From the NCBI GenBank assembly GCA_027493525.1, contig JAOSKN010000002.1, positions 310,001-374,000 of the forward strand: a stretch of DNA of 64,000 nt, in the 5' to 3' direction. The DNA is from Planctomycetota bacterium. Lineage in GTDB: Bacteria; Planctomycetota; SZUA-567; H5-PLA8. Positions 57,656 through 64,000 of this stretch are shown in pieces. The notes under the pieces are model-generated. The model did not search any database. It saw only the letters and a program-made list of their open reading frames with translations, and was not told where the DNA came from. How positions within the stretch are numbered: position 1 is the stretch's first letter; each line of letters begins with the position of its first letter. The position numbers were made by a program, and so were the translations under genes.

Positions 57656-58729
57656 ATGGCCTCGTTCGGCGGCCGTAAAAAGCGCCTGACCGACTACGCC
57701 AGTTGTGCCGGGTGAGCCGCCAAGCTCCCCTTGGGGGATTTGGCGCAGGTGCTGCGCGGGATACCGGTTCAGCAGGATGCACGCCTTCTCGTCGGACACG
57801 GGACGTTCGACGACGCGGGTGTCTATTTGCTTCAACCCGGCCTCGCGCTGGTTCAGACGGTGGATTTTTTCCCTCCGGTGCTGGACGACCCGTACCTGTT
57901 TGGGCAAATCGCCGCGGCCAACTCGCTTAGCGATATCTACGCCATGGGCGGCCGGCCGATCACCGCGCTGGGCATCGTCGCGTTTCCGCTGAACGGCTTG
58001 CCTCTCGGCGACCTTCGCGAGATCCTGCGCGGCGGGAGCGAGAAGGCGCAAGAGGCCGGCGCCCTTGTCGTCGGTGGGCACTCGGTCAACGAGCAGGAAC
58101 TCAAATTCGGACTGTCCGTTACCGGTACGGTGAACCCCGAGCGTGTCTCCACCAACGCGGGCGCGCAGCCAGGCGACCGGCTCTTTCTCACCAAGCCGCT
58201 CGGGATGGGCCCCGTCACGGCCGCCTATCGGGCGCGGAAGATAGCCGACGAGCACATGCGTCGCGCCGCGGGGCAGATGGCGGCGCTCAATAAGGCCGCC
58301 GCGGAGGCGATGGAAGCCGTTGGCATCAACGAGCCGCGAGGCGTGCGCGCGGCCACCGATGTGACCGGCTTCGGCCTCCTTGGCCATGCTCGTAACTTGG
58401 CCCAAGCCAGCAACGTCACGCTTACGTTCGAAGCCGCGCGCGTGCCGCTTTTCGATGGCGCCACCGAGTTCGCGAAGAGAAGTCTCTTTTCCCGAGCCAT
58501 GAAAGCCAACCGCGCGCTGCTGGGCGAACTGGTCGAGATTGCGCCGGACGTCGAAGGGCCGAAAGTGGATATATTCTTCGACAGCGAGACCTCCGGTGGG
58601 CTGCTCGTAGCCGTCGCCCCCGAAGGCGCGGCGGCCTACGCCTCGGCCTTGCGCGAGCGCGGCGTCGAAGAATTCGAAGAAATAGGAGAAGTCTTGCCAC
58701 GCGGCGAGAAACTGCTGAGGGTGAGGTAG
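57656..58729 (+). CDS. selD: Selenide, water dikinase SelD, itself a selenoprotein
   Basis: The ATG at 57656 (AAAGGAGG upstream) is in frame with TGA at 57713-57715 and with the long SelD frame beyond it, ending at 58729. Read through, it has 357 residues: MASFGG, LTDYASCAG-U20-AAK23, then the ATP-binding core with TVDFFPPV, NSLSDIYAMGG, VVGGHSVN and TDVTGFGLLGHA. U20 is at the catalytic Cys/Sec position of SelD, with the conserved Lys three residues later. SelD makes selenophosphate from selenide and ATP. A start codon after the UGA would leave out the catalytic residue. Confidence 0.92.
57718..57745 (+). promoter_or_regulatory. SECIS-like hairpin of selD
   Basis: CGCCAA (57718-57723) pairs with TTGGCG (57740-57745) and, inside a small internal loop, TCCCC (57726-57730) pairs with GGGGA (57734-57738) around a TTG loop. 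The loop G is 18 bases after the UGA, which fits the bacterial SECIS range. Confidence 0.65.
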
Positions 58730-58824
58730 AGCATCGCGGGTGCAGGTTTGCGGTATGGCCTCCTGGACTGAATCGGACCTTTTACCGGGGTCCAGGATCC
58801 AACTCAGGGAACCCGCGTTTCAGG

Positions 58825-58920
58825 GGGAGTGGACCGTAGCTGGTGCTGCGCCTGGCCTTCAAAGCCAGTGTGGCGTCCGCAAGGACGCCGGGTGGGTTCG
58901 ATTCCCATGCACTCCCGCCA
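58825..58920 (+). tRNA. selC: tRNA-Sec (anticodon UCA)
   Basis: The 96-base gene ends in GCCA. The 5' GGGAGTG pairs with CACTCCC at the 3' end. The D arm has a 6-bp stem around TGGT, the anticodon stem CTGGC/GCCAG carries loop CTTCAAA with TCA at 58859-58861, and the long variable arm has a 7-bp stem (GGCGTCC/GGACGCC around GCAA). These features, together with the length, are those of bacterial selenocysteine tRNA. It lies between selD and selB. Confidence 0.95.
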
Positions 58921-58973
58921 ACCCGTTCGGCGCTCTGGGTTGGACCCGTTATGGCGCCTACTGGGAAGTCGGC

Positions 58974-60965
58974 ATGTCGCGTGCGCGCACCGAATCTTCA
59001 CCGCCTCGGTTTGTCGGGTCCGAGCCGGACGCCGGCATTTTCAACGTGGTCGTGGGAACCGCCGGGCACATTGACCACGGCAAGTCGCTGCTCGTGCGCG
59101 CGTTGACGGGCGTGGACACGGATCGGCTGAAGGAAGAGCGTGAGCGCGGTATCACGATCGACTTGGGTTTCGCGCCGCTCGAATTGCCCGGTGGCCGGCG
59201 CGCCGGGGTCATCGACGTCCCAGGCCACGAGCGCTTCATCAAAAACATGGTCGCCGGAAGCACGAGTATGGACTTCGTGCTCCTGGTCGTGGCCGCCGAC
59301 GACGGCGTGATGGCGCAGACTCGCGAGCATCTTCAAATCATCCGCCTGCTTGGCGTGCCCGATGGTCTGGTCGCGGTTACCAAGATCGACCTCGTCGAGC
59401 CGGATTTCGTCGAGCTGGTGCGCGGAGAACTCGCCGAACTGACGCGCGGCTCGTGCTTGGAGGGCAAGCCCGTCGTCCCGGTCAGCGCCAAGACGGGCGC
59501 GGGTCTGGAGCGGTTGCGGACGGAGCTGGAAACCGCGCTGGGCAAGCTGCGTCGGCGCGACGGCGGCGGCCCCTTTCGCATGCCGATCCAGCGCGTCTTC
59601 GCCAAGGAGGGTTTCGGCGCCGTCATTACCGGCGTGCCGCTTAGCGGAACCGTGGCGCTCGGCGAGACGCTCGAAATCCTGCCGCTGGGCGTGAGCGGAC
59701 GCGTCAAGGGCCTGCACGCTTACAATCGGAGGATCGAGCGCGCGCACGCGGGACACTCGACGGCGGTGAACCTGGCGGGCGTGGAACGAGGCGGGATGGA
59801 ACGCGGCATGGTCGCGGTTACGCCGGGGGTTTTCCGAGCGACGAAGCGGGTCACCGCGTGGATCGAGCACCTGCCCGACGCGCCGTTTCCGCTGAAGCAC
59901 CGGGCGCCGGTGCGCTTTCACGCCGGTACCGCCGAGTTGATGGGCAAGGTCTTGTTACCCGCGCACGACCAGCTCCTTCCGGGCGAGCGCGCATTCGTGC
60001 AGGTGCTCTTGGAAGAGCCTGCCGTCGTCTGCCCCGGCGACCGCTTCATCCTTCGGCATCAGTCGCCCATGCGGACGATCGGCGGTGGCAAGGTGCTCTC
60101 CAACGCGACGCGCAAACTCAAGCGCTTTGACGCCGAGGCGCTGAGCGACCTGGAGGCGCGGCGGTCATGTCTCGGGGAGCCTATCGAGTTCCTGGCGCAT
60201 GTGTTCGATTGTGCCGCGAGCGCGCTTGGCCTGGACGAGCTTTGTGCGGAGTTGGGCGCGCTCCCGGAACAGTCGCGCGCCTGGCTCGCGCGGCTCGTGG
60301 CCGATTCGCGCGTGGTGGAACTTAAACCGGGCGAGGTTTACATCGGCCTGGCGCTCCACGCGAAGCTTGCGCGGGCCATAGGAGAATGCCTTGCGGAATT
60401 TTTCAGGGAGCACCCTGCCATGGTCTGGATGGAGAAGCCCGCGCTGAAGCAAGCGCTGGAGCGTTCCGTTCGGCGGCAGCGGCTCGGCGGCGTGGCGCAC
60501 ATCGACGAGTTACTTGCGAGCTGCGAACGCGCCGGGCTGCTGCGCTTGAGAGGCAATGAGGTCGCGCTGCCGGGATACGAACGGAAACTCGACGCGCGCT
60601 GGGCGGGGTACGCCCGAAAACTGGAGGAGGCGTTGCGGGAGGGCGGCCGCATGCCGCCGCTGCGCGAGGAGCTGGCCGCAAGGCTTGGACTTTCATCGAG
60701 GGATTTTCGCGAGGTTCTGCGTTACCTCTGCGAGACGGGCAAGGCCGTGGAAGTACCGCCTGAATTCGCTTATCACGCGCATGCTTACGCCGAGATGCTC
60801 GCGGTAACCAAGGCTCTTTTCGGCGCGGGCGCGGAGCGAACCGTTTCGGAAATCCGCCAGGCCCTGGACCTCAACCGGAAATACGTGGTGCCGCTGGTGG
60901 AGCACTTCGACGCGCGGGGACTGACGCGCCGCGAGGGGAACAAACGGCGCTGGGTGGCTGGCTGA
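58974..60965 (+). CDS. selB: Selenocysteine-specific elongation factor SelB
   Basis: A 663-residue translation GTPase. The GTP motifs are [11 protein letters not shown] (residues 28-38), [12 protein letters not shown] and TKID. An EF-Tu-like domain II/III follows, then the SelB-specific winged-helix repeats ending in [15 protein letters not shown] and GNKRRW, which bind SECIS RNA. SelB brings Sec-tRNA to the ribosome at UGA with a SECIS. The frame is open from 58740, but that part overlaps tRNA-Sec; the ATG at 58974 is the first sensible start. The last 105 codons are duplicated at 36000-36314. Confidence 0.94.
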   Translation: MSRARTESSPPRFVGSEPDAGIFNVVVGTAGHIDHGKSLLVRALTGVDTDRLKEERERGITIDLGFAPLELPGGRRAGVIDVPGHERFIKNMVAGSTSMDFVLLVVAADDGVMAQTREHLQIIRLLGVPDGLVAVTKIDLVEPDFVELVRGELAELTRGSCLEGKPVVPVSAKTGAGLERLRTELETALGKLRRRDGGGPFRMPIQRVFAKEGFGAVITGVPLSGTVALGETLEILPLGVSGRVKGLHAYNRRIERAHAGHSTAVNLAGVERGGMERGMVAVTPGVFRATKRVTAWIEHLPDAPFPLKHRAPVRFHAGTAELMGKVLLPAHDQLLPGERAFVQVLLEEPAVVCPGDRFILRHQSPMRTIGGGKVLSNATRKLKRFDAEALSDLEARRSCLGEPIEFLAHVFDCAASALGLDELCAELGALPEQSRAWLARLVADSRVVELKPGEVYIGLALHAKLARAIGECLAEFFREHPAMVWMEKPALKQALERSVRRQRLGGVAHIDELLASCERAGLLRLRGNEVALPGYERKLDARWAGYARKLEEALREGGRMPPLREELAARLGLSSRDFREVLRYLCETGKAVEVPPEFAYHAHAYAEMLAVTKALFGAGAERTVSEIRQALDLNRKYVVPLVEHFDARGLTRREGNKRRWVAG

Positions 60966-61520
60966 ATCCTGACCGGCCAACGGGTATGGTACGGGGCATG
61001 TCGTGCCTGGGGTGCGTCGCGCCATTTCCGCGGGGAGAGCGTTAGGTTGCAAGCTCTGGAGTCCGCGCGCCACGCCCAGCGCGGAGACGGCCCTGACGAC
61101 GTGGCGCGTGCGCCGCGCTGAAAGGACCCATTGCCATGCGCGCGTTGCCTCGAACCCCGCCGCGCGGCGTCGCTTCTGATACCGTCCGCCTGAACTGCAT
61201 CCACACAGACCGAGATTCCATCGGCAGACCATGGTCGTTGGCGAGAGCAACCGATTCGTTCTCTGAGGGAGGAACGTGCGATGATCGCGACACGGTGTTG
61301 TGCAGGGCTCTTACTGGGCCTGCTGGTCCTGCCCGCCCGTGCGGCGGACCCCGAGTTGGATGCGCGCGAGGCTCCCTCGGGCAAGAGGGCGCGCTCGTTC
61401 ACGTTTACCTACCAGGCGTTCGTGAAGGAGGTCCCTGCCGGCGCGAAGAAGCTGAAGCTGTGGATCCCGGTCCCGAGGTCGGACGCGCACCAGACGATCG
61501 GCAACGTCAAGATCGCGCCG
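60651..61520 (+). repeat. 870-bp partial duplication, copy B (intact locus)
   Basis: This stretch is the source-like copy of the inverted repeat whose other copy lies at 35445-36314, about 25 kb away. Here both genes it touches, selB and the transglutaminase-like gene, are complete. Inverted repeats this far apart could allow inversion of the segment between them. Confidence 0.9.
60966..61280. other. Intergenic region with a long-armed hairpin
   Basis: No gene is supported. CGCGCCACG at 61066-61074 pairs fully with CGTGGCGCG at 61100-61108 around a 25-base loop. No T run follows, so it is a poor terminator; it may be a structured element or a chance GC-rich hairpin. The region also holds the promoter of the next gene, which has GAGGGAGG just before its ATG. 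Confidence 0.35.
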
Positions 61521-62294
61521 GAGGCGCGGAGGATTGAGCTGGAGGAGGAATCGGGGAACAGGATGGCCTACTGGGAATTCAAGGACGAAGACCTCAAGCC
61601 GGTTACGGTGACGATGACGTTCGACTGCGAGCGACGCGAGATCGCGGCCAGAGACTTGGCTCTGGACAGGCCGCTCTCGCCGAGGGAATTGGACGGATTA
61701 AAGGAATACCTCGAGGCGCACGAGAAGGTCCCCGTCGGAGGGGAGTTCAAGGACCTCGCGCTGAAAGCCGTCGGCGGCGCGAAGTCGCCGCTAGAGCAGA
61801 CCAAGGCCGCCTACGACTTCGTCTTCGCGAACATGAAATACGGCAAACCCGAAGGCAAGGCCTGGGGCCAAGGCGACACCTGGTATGCATGTAGGGAAGG
61901 CGTCGGTAACTGTACCGACTTCCACGCGTTGTTCATGTCCATCGGGCGCTCAGTGGGGATTCCGGTCAAATTCGAAATGGGCTTCCCACTGCCCCCACCC
62001 GAGGATGCAAAGGAAGGCGCGATCGGCGGCTATCACTGCTGGGCCAAGTTCTATCTGGGTGGGATCGGCTGGGTGCCGGTGGACATCTCCGAGGCGCGCA
62101 AGCACGAAGATCTGGCGGCGTACTACTACGGCAACCTCTCTGCCGACCGCGTCAGCTTCTCGACCGGACGCGATCTTAAACTCAAACCGGGCCAGGACGC
62201 CGGGAGGCTCAATTTCTTCATCTACCCCTACGCCGAAGCCGACGGCAAGCCGCTGAAGGTTGACAAGGCCTTCTCATTCAAGGACATCCACTGA
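61281..62294 (+). CDS. Secreted transglutaminase-like protein
   Basis: A 337-residue protein with a signal peptide (LLLGLLVLPARAADP). The N-terminal beta domain (SFTFTYQAFVKEVPAG) leads to a transglutaminase-like core with the catalytic Cys in GVGNCTDFHALF, His in GGYHCWAKFY and Asp in GWVPVDISEA. Such proteins are periplasmic proteases or cross-linkers of unknown target. GGGAGGAACGTGCG precedes the ATG. The gene is complete here and truncated in the copy at 35379-35684. Confidence 0.88.
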   Translation: MIATRCCAGLLLGLLVLPARAADPELDAREAPSGKRARSFTFTYQAFVKEVPAGAKKLKLWIPVPRSDAHQTIGNVKIAPEARRIELEEESGNRMAYWEFKDEDLKPVTVTMTFDCERREIAARDLALDRPLSPRELDGLKEYLEAHEKVPVGGEFKDLALKAVGGAKSPLEQTKAAYDFVFANMKYGKPEGKAWGQGDTWYACREGVGNCTDFHALFMSIGRSVGIPVKFEMGFPLPPPEDAKEGAIGGYHCWAKFYLGGIGWVPVDISEARKHEDLAAYYYGNLSADRVSFSTGRDLKLKPGQDAGRLNFFIYPYAEADGKPLKVDKAFSFKDIH

Positions 62295-62306
62295 ACCAGA
62301 ACTCAC

Positions 62307-62932
62307 TTCAGTTCTTGAAGCCACGGCCTATGGCCGTGCGACCCTAAGAGGTTCGACCGATCCGGCGTGCCAGATAGGTTCTCCCTCCGGGAAAGCCCCG
62401 TGGGACAGGAGGGAGAACCATGGACAACTGGCAGAGTTTGTCCCACGTGCGATGGGATTGTAAGTATCATGTGGTAATCGTGCCCAAGTATCGGCACAAG
62501 GTGTTTTACGGAAAGTCCAGGTCCAAGGTGGGTGTGGTGTTGAAGCAGTTGTGTCAACAGCGTGGCGTGGAGTTGATCGAAGGTCATGCGATGCCCGATC
62601 ACATTCATATGTGTTTGAGCATCCCGCCCAAGTTCAGCGTTTCTCATACCCTGGGCTTCCTGAAAGGGAAGAGCGCAGTTCGGATACATCGGCAGTTAAG
62701 GCAAGAGCGGCGTATGACGGGCTTGCATTTCTGGGCGCCTGGGTACTGCGTCAGTACGGTAGGCTTGAACGAAGAGCAGATCCGGAGGTACATTCGGGAA
62801 CAGGAACAGCTTGAGCTAGGCCAAGGCTACTTGGACCTCGCTTGAGCCCAAGCCCCAACGGGGCTTTCCCCACGCAAACGCCCCCCTCGGGGGGGCTTCC
62901 TAAAGCCACGCCCTATGGGCGTGGTTGATTAC
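62307..62932 (+). mobile_element. IS200-type element, copy 1
   Basis: A 626-base element with a subterminal left hairpin (CACGGCC-TAT-GGCCGTG), one tnpA gene, GC-rich terminator-like stems after it, and a right-end hairpin (CCACGCCC-TAT-GGGCGTGG) followed by TTGATTAC. There are no terminal inverted repeats or target duplication, as expected for single-strand transposition. Copy 2 follows directly. Confidence 0.88.
62420..62845 (+). CDS. tnpA: IS200-family transposase TnpA
   Basis: A 141-residue HUH endonuclease. The two histidines are H61 and H63 (PDHIHMCL) and the nucleophilic tyrosine is Y124 (IRRYIREQ). The fold and length are those of Y1 transposases of IS200. It cuts and joins single-stranded DNA at the subterminal hairpins. 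No tnpB accessory gene is present. GGAGGGAGAACC lies just before the ATG. Confidence 0.95.
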   Translation: MDNWQSLSHVRWDCKYHVVIVPKYRHKVFYGKSRSKVGVVLKQLCQQRGVELIEGHAMPDHIHMCLSIPPKFSVSHTLGFLKGKSAVRIHRQLRQERRMTGLHFWAPGYCVSTVGLNEEQIRRYIREQEQLELGQGYLDLA

Positions 62933-63558
62933 TTCAGTTCTTGAAGCCACGGCCTATGGCCGTGCGACCCTAAGAGGTTCGACCGATCCGGCGTGCCAGA
63001 TAGGTTCTCCCTCCGGGAAAGCCCCGTGGGACAGGAGGGAGAACCATGGACAACTGGCAGAGTTTGTCCCACGTGCGATGGGATTGTAAGTATCATGTGG
63101 TAATCGTGCCCAAGTATCGGCACAAGGTGTTTTACGGAAAGTCCAGGTCCAAGGTGGGTGTGGTGTTGAAGCAGTTGTGTCAACAGCGTGGCGTGGAGTT
63201 GATCGAAGGTCATGCGATGCCCGATCACATTCATATGTGTTTGAGCCTCCCGCCCAAGTTCAGCGTATCTCATACCCTGGGCTTCCTGAAAGGGAAGAGC
63301 GCAGTTCGGATACATCGGCAGTTAAGGCAAGAGCGGCGTATGACGGGCTTGCATTTCTGGGCGCCTGGGTACTGCGTCAGTACGGTAGGCTTGAACGAAG
63401 AGCAGATCCGGAGGTACATTCGGGAACAGGAACAGCTTGAGCTAGGCCAAGGCTACTTGGACCTCGCTTGAGCCCAAGCCCCAACGGGGCTTTCCCCACG
63501 TAAACGCCCCCCTCGGGGGGGCTTCCTAAAGCCACGCCCTATGGGCGTGGTTGATTAC
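62933..63558 (+). mobile_element. IS200-type element, copy 2
   Basis: This is the same 626-base element as copy 1 in direct tandem orientation. I count three base differences: one giving Ile to Leu at codon 68 of tnpA, one silent and one after the gene. It is joined to copy 1 at GATTAC/TTCAG with no spacer, and its right end meets TCAGAGG. Confidence 0.88.
63046..63471 (+). CDS. tnpA: IS200-family transposase TnpA, copy 2
   Basis: The protein is identical to that at 62420-62845 except Leu for Ile at residue 68. All catalytic residues are kept, so both copies may be active. Its presence next to the first suggests a recent tandem insertion. Confidence 0.95.
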   Translation: MDNWQSLSHVRWDCKYHVVIVPKYRHKVFYGKSRSKVGVVLKQLCQQRGVELIEGHAMPDHIHMCLSLPPKFSVSHTLGFLKGKSAVRIHRQLRQERRMTGLHFWAPGYCVSTVGLNEEQIRRYIREQEQLELGQGYLDLA

Positions 63559-63834
63559 TCAGAGGTCATATGGTTCCCGCCCTAATGCGTATATACAAAA
63601 GACGAAACGACCAGAATGCCCCTGAAACACAGGCCGTAGGGGGCTTTCCAACTTACCCTGTTGAAATGACTTGCATTTATTACGCTACCGAAGTAAATTG
63701 TGGAGGTTATCGGTGAGTGGGAAATGGAGCATGTGTTTCTGTTGGTATTTCGCGTTGCGCGAATGGGGACCGAGGGGTTCCAGCTACGCCAAAGGAAGGG
63801 TGGGCGTACGGCCACATGGTTGATCGGAGGTAAG
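63559..63834 (+). promoter_or_regulatory. Upstream region with candidate promoter
   Basis: TTGCAT at 63671-63676 and TAAATT at 63694-63699 are 17 bases apart and could drive the regulator gene that follows. A 37-codon frame from the GTG at 63713 has a good GGAGG but no recognisable content, so I leave it unannotated. Nothing else is visible in the 276 bases. Confidence 0.35.
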
Positions 63835-64000
63835 GTGAGAGTTACAGGGCCATTGACATCGCCGCTTGAAGAGATGAGCTTCTATCTGGGCCGCGCCTAT
63901 TATAATTACGTGGGCCTGTTGGAACGGTTGTTGTTGGAATTTGGACTTGATCGCCACCTCTGTCCCGGAATGGGGCACATTCTATTTTGTCTTTATGAAC
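63835..64000 (+). CDS. Partial MarR-like regulator, N-terminus
   Basis: An open frame from GTG at 63835, with GGAGG four bases upstream, runs off the right edge. The peptide SPLEEMSFYLGRAYYNYVGL then LDRHLCPGMGHILFCLYE resembles the first helices of MarR-family repressors, where the dimerisation helix precedes the winged helix. Only about 55 residues are present. The frame is also open upstream to an ATG at 63725, so the start could be earlier. Confidence 0.55.
   Translation, partial: MRVTGPLTSPLEEMSFYLGRAYYNYVGLLERLLLEFGLDRHLCPGMGHILFCLYE

Noticed and set aside
61136..61537. 133-codon frame starting in the selB-transglutaminase gap
   Set aside because: It overlaps the signal peptide region of the transglutaminase-like gene in another frame and has no motif.
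62307..63558. CRISPR-like repeat array
   Set aside because: There are only two 626-base repeats and each encodes an IS200 transposase; no short repeat-spacer pattern exists in the window.
63713..63826. 37-codon frame with a good GGAGG site
   Set aside because: The peptide has no recognisable feature and ends just before the regulator-like frame; not enough to call a gene.

Overview
The window reads as a piece of a bacterial chromosome with fairly high GC and dense coding, from an uncultivated Gram-negative-type organism with a periplasm (TAT signals, lipoproteins, RND efflux with outer-membrane factors, periplasmic c-type cytochromes). The gene mix (an Nxr-type nitrite/nitrate oxidoreductase, SelD as a selenoprotein, an arsenosugar operon, IS200 elements) would fit Planctomycetota, Hydrogenedentota or a similar lineage. 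Nothing here, such as an rRNA gene, fixes the taxonomy.

Left half, nearly all on the minus strand. 465-16241 is a respiratory nitrogen-oxide locus, read from right to left: a cupredoxin-like lipoprotein, an Rrf2 regulator, a fused dihaem cytochrome c / haem-b gamma subunit, a TAT-exported molybdopterin catalytic subunit of the Nxr/Nar type, a small conserved protein, the four-cluster Fe-S subunit, a TorD/NarJ chaperone, a zinc-ribbon protein, an NnrS-like membrane protein flanked by DUF1858 domains, MoaA, a radical SAM/SPASM protein, a NirJ-like radical SAM protein and a small carboxymuconolactone-decarboxylase-family protein. 16361-18634 holds a thiamine-diphosphate decarboxylase and a second TorD-like chaperone. 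18828-23504 is a calcium-type P-ATPase module flanked by two fragments that look like pieces of one group II intron. 23575-34003 is a heavy-metal module: membrane proteins, TRASH/YHS-like metal-binding proteins, a CusA/CusB-type RND pump and two TolC-family proteins.

Middle. 34455-36314 is a scar made of transposon debris and an inverted 870-bp copy of the selB 3' end plus the 5' end of a transglutaminase-like gene; the intact copy lies at 60651-61520. 36425-38257 carries secreted thioredoxin-like, lipoprotein and metal-binding proteins.

Right half, plus strand. 38643-51374 is an arsenosugar-type operon headed by its own ECF sigma factor and anti-sigma factor: ArsM, a PiT transporter, a DUF255-DsbD fusion, ArsS, a TVP38-DUF547 fusion, a MerA-like flavoprotein and a three-domain glycosyltransferase fusion. 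A convergent GT-C-like protein follows. 53093-60965 is a selenium island: a HEAT-repeat/thioredoxin-fold protein with an in-frame UGA and a SECIS-like hairpin, a TlpA-like lipoprotein, a cysteine desulfurase, selA, selD (itself read through a UGA), tRNA-Sec(UCA) and selB. The window ends with a transglutaminase-like secreted protein, two IS200 copies in tandem and the start of a MarR-like regulator.

Several genes in the left half (nirJ, cupredoxin, cusA, thioredoxin-like) are broken by single-base indels, mostly in or near G-rich stretches. These could be assembly errors and should be checked before any of them is called a pseudogene.
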